Assembly (NCBI GenBank): GCA_016706405.1
Contig: JADJJT010000002.1
Span: 1,116,001 to 1,180,000, forward strand
Direction of reading: 5' to 3'
DNA from: Sphingobacteriales bacterium
GTDB lineage: Bacteria; Bacteroidota; Bacteroidia; Chitinophagales; UBA2359
Length of the DNA stretch: 64,000 nucleotides
The position numbers were made by a program, and so were the translations under genes. The notes under the pieces were generated by a model. That model was not told the DNA's origin, ran no database searches, and worked only from the letters and a program-made list of their open reading frames with translations. Below are positions 19,427-28,119 of the stretch, in pieces; positions within the stretch are counted from its first letter, which is position 1; every line of letters begins with the position of its first letter.

Positions 19427-20616
19427 ATGGCAAAGATACAAATTATACTTTTTGATGATGTAGAATGGCAACAGCTATTGCCTTTAACACACACCCGCAG
19501 TGCGGCAACTTTGCGCGTGGGCATTTTAACTTTGGCCGAAAAATGGGCGGCTTACTCCGGATTGCAGTTGAAATTTACACCCAACCTTATTTACAAGCAT
19601 TGTATCCAAATGAATATCCCGAAGAAAAATCAGCTTTTAAAATTTGGGTAAATAGTGCCATAATTCCAAATGCCAAACTGGTCGATTCTATTTGCCAAAT
19701 TCCACCAAACTACATAGCCTTGCACCCTCAAACACATAAAATTGTAGCTGCTTGTACCCCCGCCTCTGTGCAGCATCCACCGACACATACAGCTATTAAA
19801 GATAATGTTGTTTTGTTGCCCAACTACAAAATGCTAACCCCCCTGGGACATTTTTTACCCTTAACGGCACCGAAATTGAAAACGATTTTGCCCTTTTAAC
19901 TAAAAATAAACAAAGCCAGCCACTCGGCGCGTTTAGCCAGCACTAAACCCTAATAATAATATTTTTATAGCACCCGGTGCTAAAATTCAGGTGCTTTTTA
20001 AATGCCACCGAAGGCCCAATTTATATAGGCCCAAATGCCGAAAATAATGGAGGGCAGCACTATAAGAGGGCCGTTTGCCCTTTTTGCGAAGGTGCTACGG
20101 TTAAAATGGGGGCAAAAATTTACTCAAATACTACCATTGGCCCCTGTTGCAAAATAGGTGGCGAAGTAAGCAACAGCGTTTTTTGGGGTTATAGCAACAA
20201 AGCCCACGACGGGTTTATTGGCAACTCGGTAATTGGGGCGTGGTGCAATTTAGGTGCCGATACCAACTGTCTCGAACCTTAAAAATAACTACAGTTTAGT
20301 AACTGCCTGGAGCATGGTTGAGCAAGCATTTATAGATACGGATTACAATTTTGTGGCTTAATTATGGCCGACCATAGCAAGGCCGCATTAATACCATGTT
20401 TAATACGGAACCGTTGTAGGCGTTTGCTGTAATGTGTTTGGCGGAGGCTTTCCAAACAAATATGTTCCAGCTTTTTTAGCTGGGTGGACGCTGACAAAAC
20501 CTCGAAGCCTACCAACTGCCCAAAGCCCTGCGCGACATTAACCGTGTAATGGCAAGGCGCAACCAAACGCTTTCAACCGCCGAACAAGGGCCCTAACTGC
20601 AATATTTTATGAATAA
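19427..20616 (+). pseudogene. Decayed GlmU-like sugar nucleotidyltransferase
   Basis: Starts as MAKIQIILFDDVEWQQLLPL and LRVGILTLAEKWAAYSG, the N-terminus of the approximately 390-residue GlmU-like nucleotidyltransferase common in Bacteroidota. Homologous pieces continue in shifting frames: VNSAIIPNAKLVDSI, FTLNGTEIENDFALLTKN, NATEGPIYIGPNAE, CEGATVKMGAKIYSNTTIGP (left-handed beta-helix hexapeptides), GEVSNSVFWGYSNKAHDGFI, and near the end CGLIMADHSKAA and VVGVCCNVFGGGFPNKYVP. At least six frameshifts and several stops separate them, so no full product is possible. The IS ends 6 bp before the start codon and probably removed the promoter before decay. Family assignment rests on recalled motif patterns. 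Confidence 0.85.
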
Positions 20617-21066
20617 TTCCCCGCCCGTCTAGCTAATAGTATAAATCCTGATTCTGACAATTTACGGAAGCAAAAGAAAAATTATGGTTCAGAAATTTTT
20701 TTGCCCAAACATATACAACTTAAAATAAATGCCGTAAATTGCCGCTGTATTTAACCATATAACCGCCGTTTGCTATGATTTTTTGCTTTGCCACCCTCCG
20801 CACCGGCACCCTCCGCGCTTTAAGCAAGGGCAGGGGTAAATACTAAACCCGTAGCTCACCGCCTTGTATTTATCCCTATCCCCCTCATCCGGAAGATTAA
20901 CCCACTTCTGCGCCCCTCCAAGGAAATAACCCACCCCTGCACTCCAAGGGGGGGAAGTTGCGAAATCTTGCTAATCCGTTAATCCTATAAATCCCTGTTT
21001 CAGACAATATCGGAATAAAAAACCACAAATCAAACCCATTTTTAACTTCAAAAAAAACATTTTTAA
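20617..21066. other. Repeat-bearing intergenic region
   Basis: About 450 bp without a gene. It holds two copies of an interspersed repeat (20641-20662 partial; 20963-21009), a C-rich stretch with CACCCTCCGC-type duplications around 20810, one TCCGGA at about 20888 and a run of G near 20950. Composition is more C-rich on this strand than elsewhere. Confidence 0.5.
20963..21009 (+). repeat. Copy A of a dispersed intergenic repeat
   Basis: Begins AAATCTTGCTAATC and ends TTTCAGACAAT. It aligns by eye at about 80% to 26201-26249, and its second half (TAAATCCTG...GACAATTT) recurs at 20641-20662. All three copies lie in or next to gaps around the T9SS-exported genes. No coding potential is seen. 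Confidence 0.55.
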
Positions 21067-21083
21067 ATGAAACATTTTTTTCT

Positions 21084-21091
21084 TAATTTTG
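21084..21091 (+). promoter_or_regulatory. Putative -7 box before the octamer repeat
   Basis: TAATTTTG, an exact TAnnTTTG match, 17 bases before the tandem repeat. If used, RNA would begin near 21098, the repeat would lie in the untranslated leader of the metalloprotease gene and the ATG at 21067 would not be transcribed from it. No good -33 TTTG is seen, so it may instead be part of the coding frame starting at 21067. Confidence 0.35.
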
Positions 21092-21107
21092 TAGGCATTA
21101 TACCTAC

Positions 21108-21209
21108 AACAGCCCAACAGCCCAACAGCCCAACAGCCCAACAGCCCAACAGCCCAACAGCCCAACAGCCCAACAGCCCAACAGCCCAACAGCCCAACAG
21201 CCCAACAGC
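21108..21209 (+). repeat. Octamer tandem repeat (AACAGCCC), 12.75 perfect copies
   Basis: 102 bp of uninterrupted AACAGCCC units, ending 33 bp before the metalloprotease start codon. The unit length is not a multiple of three and no frame on this strand contains a stop, so slippage would change the reading frame of anything translated through it. The copies are identical, suggesting active slippage or recent expansion. Confidence 0.97.
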
Positions 21210-21242
21210 TATAATATTTTTAAACCAACAAAGGTAATAATT

Positions 21243-24200
21243 ATGGCGCTACTAATATTGACCAACTTAAATACCTTAGCTACTTTTGCTCAAGATACCG
21301 AAGAGTGCGGAGGAGCTATTTTGTTTGGAGAATATGACGAAGGTGGTTTTAGGTCAAATGTAGATTTTTGTACTGATGCCGTAAAGGTTTTACCCATTGT
21401 TATTCATGTTGTTTATAGTGGTACGCTTGAACAAGCACAAGTTGATATCGGAATGACAGAGATAACTGAAAATTTTTTATTTAACATTAACAGAAATTTT
21501 AGAACAACCAATTCAGTTATAAACGAGTTTGTTGATACAAAAATTCAGTTTGCACTAGCCGGGTTGGATCCCGAAGGCAATGAAACAGATGGCGTTAACT
21601 ATGTTTATGATGCTGATAGCAAGTTTCATTATTACAATAATAGCACTGATTTTGCAAATGAAGTTTATCGTTTTGAGGCTATGGCTCTTTGGGACATTAG
21701 CAAGTATATAAATATTTGGATTGTATCTGATATTGTTGAAAAATCAGTTTATGGCTTTGCCCTAAACGGAAGAGGAATTTATTTAGATTACGCTTCTTTC
21801 GGTAGTAATACCCCAACTCATGAATTAGGACATATGCTTGGGTTAAAGCATACTTACGAGGCAGCTTCCTGCAACGAGGTTAATTGCACAAGTGAAGGCG
21901 ATTTTATTTGTGATACACCTCCGGGGGTGCTTGAATCGTGTGATTTTTACGCACCAAGTTGTGGTGGCGACTTGTTTCCTCATGTCCAATTGAGTAATTT
22001 TATGAGTGCCTGCCCACAACGTACTAATTTTACCTTTGGTCAGGCTCTATTTATGACCGATGTATTGCACAATACGGTAATATCAAACGAAATTGGAATT
22101 TTGAACTTTAAACACCTTTGGTCAAATGAAAATCTAGCCGCCACTGGCGTAGTAGCCATAGATTACAATTTTGCCGAAGCAATAATAGACCATATAAACC
22201 CTAGCCAATCTCAAACTGTTGTAATGACGGTAAATGGGGATAATATAAGTAGTATTGATTGGTCATGGAGTGGTGGTAATGCAACAGGTCAAACCTTGTC
22301 CTACACAGAAGACTTAACTATTACATCAAGAGATTTTATGATAACAACAACTTTTAATGATGGAAAAACCCGGACAGATGAATTGCAAATAAATTTTAAT
22401 GATGCAGCCTCAAGTGACTATAATTTTCAGTTTGAAAATAATATTTGGTCAAAGAACATATTGATAACTGCCGATGAAACATGGCACAATCACTTGTTAC
22501 GGATTAACGGCAAAATTATTATCGAATCCGGAGCAACCCTGACGCTTGATGGTGGATATTTTGAGTTTTCACCCCAAGGCGGAATAATTGTAAAACCCGG
22601 CGGAAAACTGATTGCTTATGGTTACGAAAACTACCCTGTAACATTTAGAGGTAAACGTTGCGATAACACCCCTTGGCAGGGCATACAAATTGAAGGCAAT
22701 TATACCAACTGCCAAGATGTAACCGACCCCGCCTGCCAATTATCCGGAAACACCGATTTATTAACGCATCATGGCATTGTAGAACTCAACAACGCCACTA
22801 TTCAAGATGCCAAAATTGGCGTGCAAGTGGGTAAACCTTTAGTAGTGCTCGAAGGCAATGTTTTAAGCGGTGGCGGTGGTTTGCTAACGGCTTTAGACAG
22901 CAATTTCGATAATTGCTCGGTAGGTGTAGAATTTAACCCTTACAATAATATTGGGCTTAGTAGTATTGCTAACAGCGATTTTAATATTACTGCCCCATTT
23001 TTAGGCACCCATACTTATACCAATTTAGGGTATATTGGGGTATATACCAACGAAATAAATAGTGTAAGCATAAACGGCAACACCTTTAAAAACCACAACC
23101 CACAAGCCTTTGACCTCGATAAACAAGGTTGCGGCATTATAACCAATAATAGCAATATGAGTATCGGCGACAATAATTTTTCGGCATTATACAAAGGTAT
23201 AACAGGTTATGGACTAAATGCCCTGCAAAGTATGTTAAGTATTGTTGGCAATAATTTTTACGACAACACCTATAAAGGCATAACCTTAAACGGCAATAGT
23301 TTTTCTGCGATTGAAGATAATAATTTTACACTAAGTAATGCAGATGGCAATTATGGTGTATATACGCTTTTATCAACCGGATTAAAGGTAACAGGCAACA
23401 CTTTTAACGCGCCAGAGGCGGCAACAGAAACCAATTTTAAATATGGTTTGGTAATGCACAATAGCGGCACAATGGGTGCTGCGGTACTCGAAAACGTGTT
23501 TGGCGTACCCGACAACACCAACCCCAACAGCAATAAACCCCTGCGGGCAGGTGTGCAAATTGAGGGAGGCAGCAACCAACTGCTAACCATCGACTGCAAC
23601 GTGTTTAATGCACAAAGCAAATACGACCTGCGCATTTTTGACTTTTTGCAAGACCAAGGGGCGTGTGATTTTGTGAGCGAACTTCTTAACCCCAATGCCA
23701 ATGATTGGCATACTCCCCCGCAAAATGGCAGTACCTATCATATTTATTACAGCAACGCCCAAATACCTTTTAATATTACCTACGCAAATGGCTACGAACC
23801 TACGCTGTTAAGTGGCAATATTAATACCTATGATTGCGCTGATGACGAAACAGACTGTACCTTTATTACCCAAGGCGGTGGCACGGGGGCTGCCAAAATT
23901 GCCTATTTACAAAATTTACAAGCCGATACCACCCTTACCCCTGCACAACAAACATTAATTACCAGCGAATTATTGCGCACCCATATTAGCTTAAACCAAT
24001 TTAGCGAGGCAGAAACACTGTTAACTACAAGCAACCTAAACCAGGCACTAACTGCCACGCAAACCCTGCAAGGGCAGTATAGCCAAGCATTGGCTACTTT
24101 AGATTTAATACCACAAGACACACCTGATAATATTGCTTTTCACGAATTTTTTACCAATTATATCGAAGAACGCCAAAACACAGGGGGCAGCGGTAAAACA

Positions 24201-24611
24201 ACCCAATCAGCACAACAAAACCTAACTAAATTAGCCGATAAAAACCTGCTTTACCCCCCCGATTTGGGTAGTTTAATGGCGCAAACTCATACGGCAATAA
24301 GCCAAAAAACGGGTTATAACCGCATACCTGTTGAGGTGAAAAAACAAAACGAAACCACGCAGCATACCACCAGCAATTTATTAGTTTACCCCAACCCCGC
24401 AAATAACGAACTTTACATTACTGCCAACCCTATAATGTTTGCGCAAGCAGAAGTAAGTTTATATACTGCCAATGGGCAAGAAGTAGCAAAGGTGAAAATG
24501 GTAAATGGGCAAGCTAATATTAATACGGCACAATTACACCCCGGTATCTATATAAGCCAAGTAAGCAACGGCATAGCCGCGCCTTATGCTAAATTTACTA
24601 TAATTCGTTAA
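21243..24611 (+). CDS. T9SS-exported M43-like (pappalysin family) metalloprotease with a beta-helix region
   Basis: 1122 residues. A hydrophobic N-terminus ends at FAQ, consistent with a signal peptide but without the usual basic residue after Met. The catalytic zinc motif HELGHMLGLKH (about 192-202) fits HExxHxxGxxH; CDTPPG and a downstream Met-turn NFMSACPQ (about 252) match M43B peptidases. From about 400 to 850, Asn/Gly-rich repeats (GNNFYDN, EDNNFTLSN, VTGNTFNAP) look like a right-handed parallel beta-helix. The C-terminus has the type-A T9SS sorting domain: LLVYPNPANNELYI, then LHPGIYISQV. It is probably a surface-anchored or released protease. The start is uncertain because the frame stays open upstream through the octamer repeat. 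Confidence 0.82.
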   Translation: MALLILTNLNTLATFAQDTEECGGAILFGEYDEGGFRSNVDFCTDAVKVLPIVIHVVYSGTLEQAQVDIGMTEITENFLFNINRNFRTTNSVINEFVDTKIQFALAGLDPEGNETDGVNYVYDADSKFHYYNNSTDFANEVYRFEAMALWDISKYINIWIVSDIVEKSVYGFALNGRGIYLDYASFGSNTPTHELGHMLGLKHTYEAASCNEVNCTSEGDFICDTPPGVLESCDFYAPSCGGDLFPHVQLSNFMSACPQRTNFTFGQALFMTDVLHNTVISNEIGILNFKHLWSNENLAATGVVAIDYNFAEAIIDHINPSQSQTVVMTVNGDNISSIDWSWSGGNATGQTLSYTEDLTITSRDFMITTTFNDGKTRTDELQINFNDAASSDYNFQFENNIWSKNILITADETWHNHLLRINGKIIIESGATLTLDGGYFEFSPQGGIIVKPGGKLIAYGYENYPVTFRGKRCDNTPWQGIQIEGNYTNCQDVTDPACQLSGNTDLLTHHGIVELNNATIQDAKIGVQVGKPLVVLEGNVLSGGGGLLTALDSNFDNCSVGVEFNPYNNIGLSSIANSDFNITAPFLGTHTYTNLGYIGVYTNEINSVSINGNTFKNHNPQAFDLDKQGCGIITNNSNMSIGDNNFSALYKGITGYGLNALQSMLSIVGNNFYDNTYKGITLNGNSFSAIEDNNFTLSNADGNYGVYTLLSTGLKVTGNTFNAPEAATETNFKYGLVMHNSGTMGAAVLENVFGVPDNTNPNSNKPLRAGVQIEGGSNQLLTIDCNVFNAQSKYDLRIFDFLQDQGACDFVSELLNPNANDWHTPPQNGSTYHIYYSNAQIPFNITYANGYEPTLLSGNINTYDCADDETDCTFITQGGGTGAAKIAYLQNLQADTTLTPAQQTLITSELLRTHISLNQFSEAETLLTTSNLNQALTATQTLQGQYSQALATLDLIPQDTPDNIAFHEFFTNYIEERQNTGGSGKTTQSAQQNLTKLADKNLLYPPDLGSLMAQTHTAISQKTGYNRIPVEVKKQNETTQHTTSNLLVYPNPANNELYITANPIMFAQAEVSLYTANGQEVAKVKMVNGQANINTAQLHPGIYISQVSNGIAAPYAKFTIIR

Positions 24612-24630
24612 TTTATTAATATAGCATTAC

Positions 24631-24656
24631 AAAGCCCTTGTAAACGCAAGGGCTTT
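24631..24656 (+). terminator. Hairpin after the metalloprotease gene
   Basis: AAAGCCCTT and AAGGGCTTT form a perfect 9-bp stem around an 8-nt loop, 20 bp after the stop codon. Only a short T run follows, so it may be a weak intrinsic terminator or an RNA 3'-end stabiliser. Confidence 0.6.
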
Positions 24657-24679
24657 GAATGTTTAATACTATTTAAACA

Positions 24680-26200
24680 ATGAAATACCTAATATTACTT
24701 ACATTTGCAATAGGTTGGGTTATAGCCGTAAAGAGCCAACCATTTTACTATTTTAACAAAGAATATATTTACGATACACTAAACACGGGCGCGCCTGCAT
24801 GTATGCCTTTGCCTGATGGCTATTTAATAGCCGGACCCTTTGGCTCGTATAATTTTACGAGTGGCATTTATGTGCGCAAACTCAGCCTTGCCGGAGACAA
24901 TAAATGGTTTAAATACTATTTTTATGGGGTACATGACATTTATACTATAGAAGGTGAAATTTTAGCTCCTACCACAGACGGCAATTTTATATTGGTAAGT
25001 GGGGTTACAAGTACCCTTAACAGCGGAGACGGCGATATAGTTATGATAAAATTTGATAAAAACGGCAATGCTTTGTTTACGGCTACTATTGAACAACCCG
25101 AAACACACGATACGCCCGGAGCAGTATTATCTATGCCCGACAGCACCTATATTATTGCCGGAACAAAGCGAAAAATTAATGACCCCGTTAAGGAGTTTTA
25201 TGTTTTGCGCACCAATGCCGCAGGTCAAAAAATATGGGATACCACTTTACATACTACCAAATCAGGACTGGGCGCAAGCTTAGACTATGGTATTGATGGT
25301 GGATATATTGCTTCGGGTTATATAAACCCCAATTCTTTACAGAGCACCGAAATGTACGTGGCAAAGTTTAACGACCAAAACAAAAAAGAGTGGGAGTTTT
25401 TACATGGCACCCCCGAAAGCGATAATGGGTGTCATATTACTAAAGCAAACGACAATACCTACTTAATAACAGGTGGTCTATATAGCGGAGAAAAGAAAAG
25501 ATGCTATATAGCCAAATTAAGTTCTGAGGGTAGTTTGCTTTGGGAACAAGAGTATATTATAGGCGCTTATCCAACATCAAGTCAAGCAGTACCTCGTAAA
25601 ATGCCAGGCGAAAACAATGGTTATATTGGTTGTTTATTAACCCACAATGGTTTATATAATTACTACCCTGTTTTAATTCGCTATACGGAAGATGGCGACA
25701 CCCTATGGACAAAGAAAATTCCGGGTATAGATGCTTTTAACGATTGGTATATTAAAGATATAGAGCCAACTTATGATGGTGGTTTTTTGTTATCGGGTTT
25801 TAACTACACACAACAAAGTTCGTGGGTCGTTAAAATAGATACCCTCGGCGAAACCTGCGAGTATTTGGGTTGTTTTATGTCGTTATATACAGGTATCGAA
25901 AATTCCCCCTCACTGAGGGGGTTAGGGGGAGTTCCTACTTCGGCGGGGTTAGGGGCAGTAACCCCCAACCCCGCCCACCAAACGGCTACCCTAACCCTCA
26001 ACCCCAACTATACCCATCTAATAAATCAAGGCGAAACCCTTGAAATTTTTAACATCCAGGGGCAGTTGGTTAAAACCATTCCTTTATCATCAGGAGGGGA
26101 AACCACCACGTTTACCACCGCCAACCTAATATCCGGAATATATTACTGCCGCCTTCAAAACCATCCGGAGATAGAGGGTGTTAAAATGGTGCTGTGGTAA
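24680..26200 (+). CDS. T9SS-exported beta-propeller-like protein (paralogue 1)
   Basis: 506 residues with a signal peptide (MKYLILLTFAIGWVIAVKSQ). The body has repeated blades of the form DGGYIASGYIN, YDGGFLLSGFNY, and KFDKNGNALF (Gly-Gly then a beta strand every 50-60 residues), as in delta-60/propeller-like secreted repeat proteins. The C-terminus has a type-A T9SS sorting domain (TPNPAHQTATLTL, LEIFNIQGQLVKTI, ISGIYYCRL). Ligand and function are unknown. Between propeller and sorting domain is a Gly/Pro linker encoded by unusual G-rich DNA with a short palindrome at 25905-25921. Related in layout to the next gene, suggesting tandem duplication. Confidence 0.75.
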   Translation: MKYLILLTFAIGWVIAVKSQPFYYFNKEYIYDTLNTGAPACMPLPDGYLIAGPFGSYNFTSGIYVRKLSLAGDNKWFKYYFYGVHDIYTIEGEILAPTTDGNFILVSGVTSTLNSGDGDIVMIKFDKNGNALFTATIEQPETHDTPGAVLSMPDSTYIIAGTKRKINDPVKEFYVLRTNAAGQKIWDTTLHTTKSGLGASLDYGIDGGYIASGYINPNSLQSTEMYVAKFNDQNKKEWEFLHGTPESDNGCHITKANDNTYLITGGLYSGEKKRCYIAKLSSEGSLLWEQEYIIGAYPTSSQAVPRKMPGENNGYIGCLLTHNGLYNYYPVLIRYTEDGDTLWTKKIPGIDAFNDWYIKDIEPTYDGGFLLSGFNYTQQSSWVVKIDTLGETCEYLGCFMSLYTGIENSPSLRGLGGVPTSAGLGAVTPNPAHQTATLTLNPNYTHLINQGETLEIFNIQGQLVKTIPLSSGGETTTFTTANLISGIYYCRLQNHPEIEGVKMVLW

Positions 26201-26249
26201 AAATCCTGCTAATCATTTAATCCTAAAAATCAGTAGTTCAGACAATTTA
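26201..26249 (+). repeat. Copy B of the dispersed intergenic repeat
   Basis: Begins AAATCCTGCTAATC directly after the stop codon at 26200 and ends GTTCAGACAATTT. It is about 80% identical by eye to 20963-21009. Confidence 0.55.
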
Positions 26250-26314
26250 AATATTTATTCTTATGCAAATAAAAATTAATTTAATTATAGGTATGGCTGC
26301 TATTTTATTTTTAT

Positions 26315-27850
26315 ATGATTATGCGTTTGCTTTTAATAACAATACTATTACTATTTAATGTTTGTGGGGAAATTATTAATGCCCAAGAACCCACAACCAC
26401 CTATTTTAATAAAATATATAGTTTAGATCTAAAACATATTAGTTTTTTAGGTAACGAAATTATAGACGACCATATATATATTAGCAGTTTAATGCAAAAA
26501 TCAGACACCGTAACCGGATTTGCCATTGCTAAAGCCGATTTTGCTGGGAATTTAATTTGGCTTAAACAGTTAAATAACATAAAATCGGGCTATATTAGTT
26601 ATTCTCTTCCCAAAGCCTTCTATAAAGATGCTGCCGACAATAATTTTTATTTAAGCGGCACTATAGGCAAAAACAGTGTTGATACCGATATTTTATTGCT
26701 AAAAATAAATACCAATGGCGATACCATCTATACCCATTTATTTAATCGCCCCAAAAAATCTGAGGGATCATCAACCATACTTAAAGCCGATTCAACGGGG
26801 TGTAGCGTTGTTTGTTGGTCATCTGCCCCTGGTGGGTATAGTAAGTTAATTATACTGCAAACCGATAAAAACGGCAACGAATTGCCAACTATTGAGCTAA
26901 ATACAATAAAATACCGCACTATTTTATACAGCCAGCCTACACTCGACGGGGGTTATATTTTATCGGGTTATTCTTATACTATAGAAAAAGGTTTCGATAT
27001 GTATGCCCTTAAACTTACTGCCAATTTTGAAACAGAATGGGAAAAAACCTGGGGAACGACAGAAAATGATTGGGGTTGCTTTGCCTTACAAATAAGTAAT
27101 GGCGAATACATTATTTTAGGTGCAAAGCAAATAGGCTCAAAAGACCAATTTTATTTTGCTCGCCTTGACAAGGATGGAAATACCTTAAAAACAAAACTAT
27201 ATCCTTTTAATGATGTATGTGGTGCTGACGGTTCGGTAGTATTAATGCCAAATGACGATGTTATTGCTTCAGTTGTTGATTTTAGCAATACCGATACAAT
27301 GCGTACTCAATTAACACGCTTCACCAAAGACGGCGAAATAGTATGGCAGAGCCAGCTAAAAACAGGTATCGGCTTTGAAGATTATATCCGCGATATAGAA
27401 CGCACGCCCGATGGGGGTTTTATTTTATCGGGGTTTAACCATCTAAGCCCTGTAACGGCATGGCTGGTAAAAACAGATAGTATGGGTAAAACCTGCGGCA
27501 TAGCCAACTGCGATACTACAGTTATATTAAGCAGCAACAATAATAATATTACTGCCAATAAACCCTATAATCGTGGCATTAATAATATGCAAATAACCCA
27601 TCATGCGGCAGGTAATAGTATAAATTTGCAGGCAACTATTCCTTTGCACCTGCCTTATACCGTTTTTTCGTTGTATAATTTGCAGGGGCAAAAAGTTTAC
27701 ACTTCAAAACCAATATTTACCAACCAAACCAACGGCATTACAGCTATTGATTTGGTTTTACCCACCTCCTTACCCGCCGGCGCCTACATAGGGCAATTAG
27801 CAAGCGGTATTGGCGTAGTGGCAAGCGGTAAATTATTGATAATTGACTAA
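26315..27850 (+). CDS. T9SS-exported beta-propeller-like protein (paralogue 2)
   Basis: 511 residues; signal peptide from MIMRLLLITILLLFNV to about INAQ (ATG at 26321 equally possible). Repeated blades such as LDGGYILSGYSY and PDGGFILSGFNH, with VKTDSMGKTC closely paralleling VKIDTLGETC of the gene before. The C-terminal sorting region has YTVFSLYNLQGQKVYTS and LPAGAYIGQLASG. A paralogue of the preceding gene by architecture and motif order, though sequence similarity is modest. An orphan 31-codon signal-peptide-like frame overlaps its start in another frame (26263-26358). Confidence 0.72.
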   Translation: MIMRLLLITILLLFNVCGEIINAQEPTTTYFNKIYSLDLKHISFLGNEIIDDHIYISSLMQKSDTVTGFAIAKADFAGNLIWLKQLNNIKSGYISYSLPKAFYKDAADNNFYLSGTIGKNSVDTDILLLKINTNGDTIYTHLFNRPKKSEGSSTILKADSTGCSVVCWSSAPGGYSKLIILQTDKNGNELPTIELNTIKYRTILYSQPTLDGGYILSGYSYTIEKGFDMYALKLTANFETEWEKTWGTTENDWGCFALQISNGEYIILGAKQIGSKDQFYFARLDKDGNTLKTKLYPFNDVCGADGSVVLMPNDDVIASVVDFSNTDTMRTQLTRFTKDGEIVWQSQLKTGIGFEDYIRDIERTPDGGFILSGFNHLSPVTAWLVKTDSMGKTCGIANCDTTVILSSNNNNITANKPYNRGINNMQITHHAAGNSINLQATIPLHLPYTVFSLYNLQGQKVYTSKPIFTNQTNGITAIDLVLPTSLPAGAYIGQLASGIGVVASGKLLIID

Positions 27851-28012
27851 TTTATGACCCCTGCATCCCAGAGAGCAAGTTTTAAGGCTGCTATCCGGAT
27901 ACTTTTTTATACTTATACTATGAAATTTATTTTAATAGTTCGATAAAAAAAGCTTCTTTAAAAAGGTAAAAAGCTAAAATTATATTGTCTTAATATATTC
28001 GAAAAAAACAGT

Positions 28013-28044
28013 TTTGTAAACCTGCCAAATTTGACCTAATTTTG
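28013..28044 (+). promoter_or_regulatory. Bacteroidota-type promoter of the TPR lipoprotein gene
   Basis: TTTG at 28013-28016 and TAATTTTG at 28037-28044, spaced by 20 bp: a full match to the -33/-7 pattern. The RNA would start near 28051, about 70 nt before the ATG at 28120. Confidence 0.7.
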
Positions 28045-28119
28045 TGGGTTAATTTAAACTAAAATTGACATTTTTAGTTCGTTAATTGTTTAACTACCAC
28101 TTTATTATAGCTATTGCAA

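Noticed and set aside
20269..20282. Possible tRNA T-arm complement (CTCGAACCTT)
   Set aside because: It lies within the GlmU-like pseudogene and has no surrounding cloverleaf.
20971..21189. Minus-strand frame translating the octamer repeat (WAVGLLGC type)
   Set aside because: It exists only because the repeat lacks stops on that strand; no start signal or family features.
21108..21209. CRISPR array
   Set aside because: Units are 8 bp with no spacers and no cas genes; it is a simple tandem repeat.
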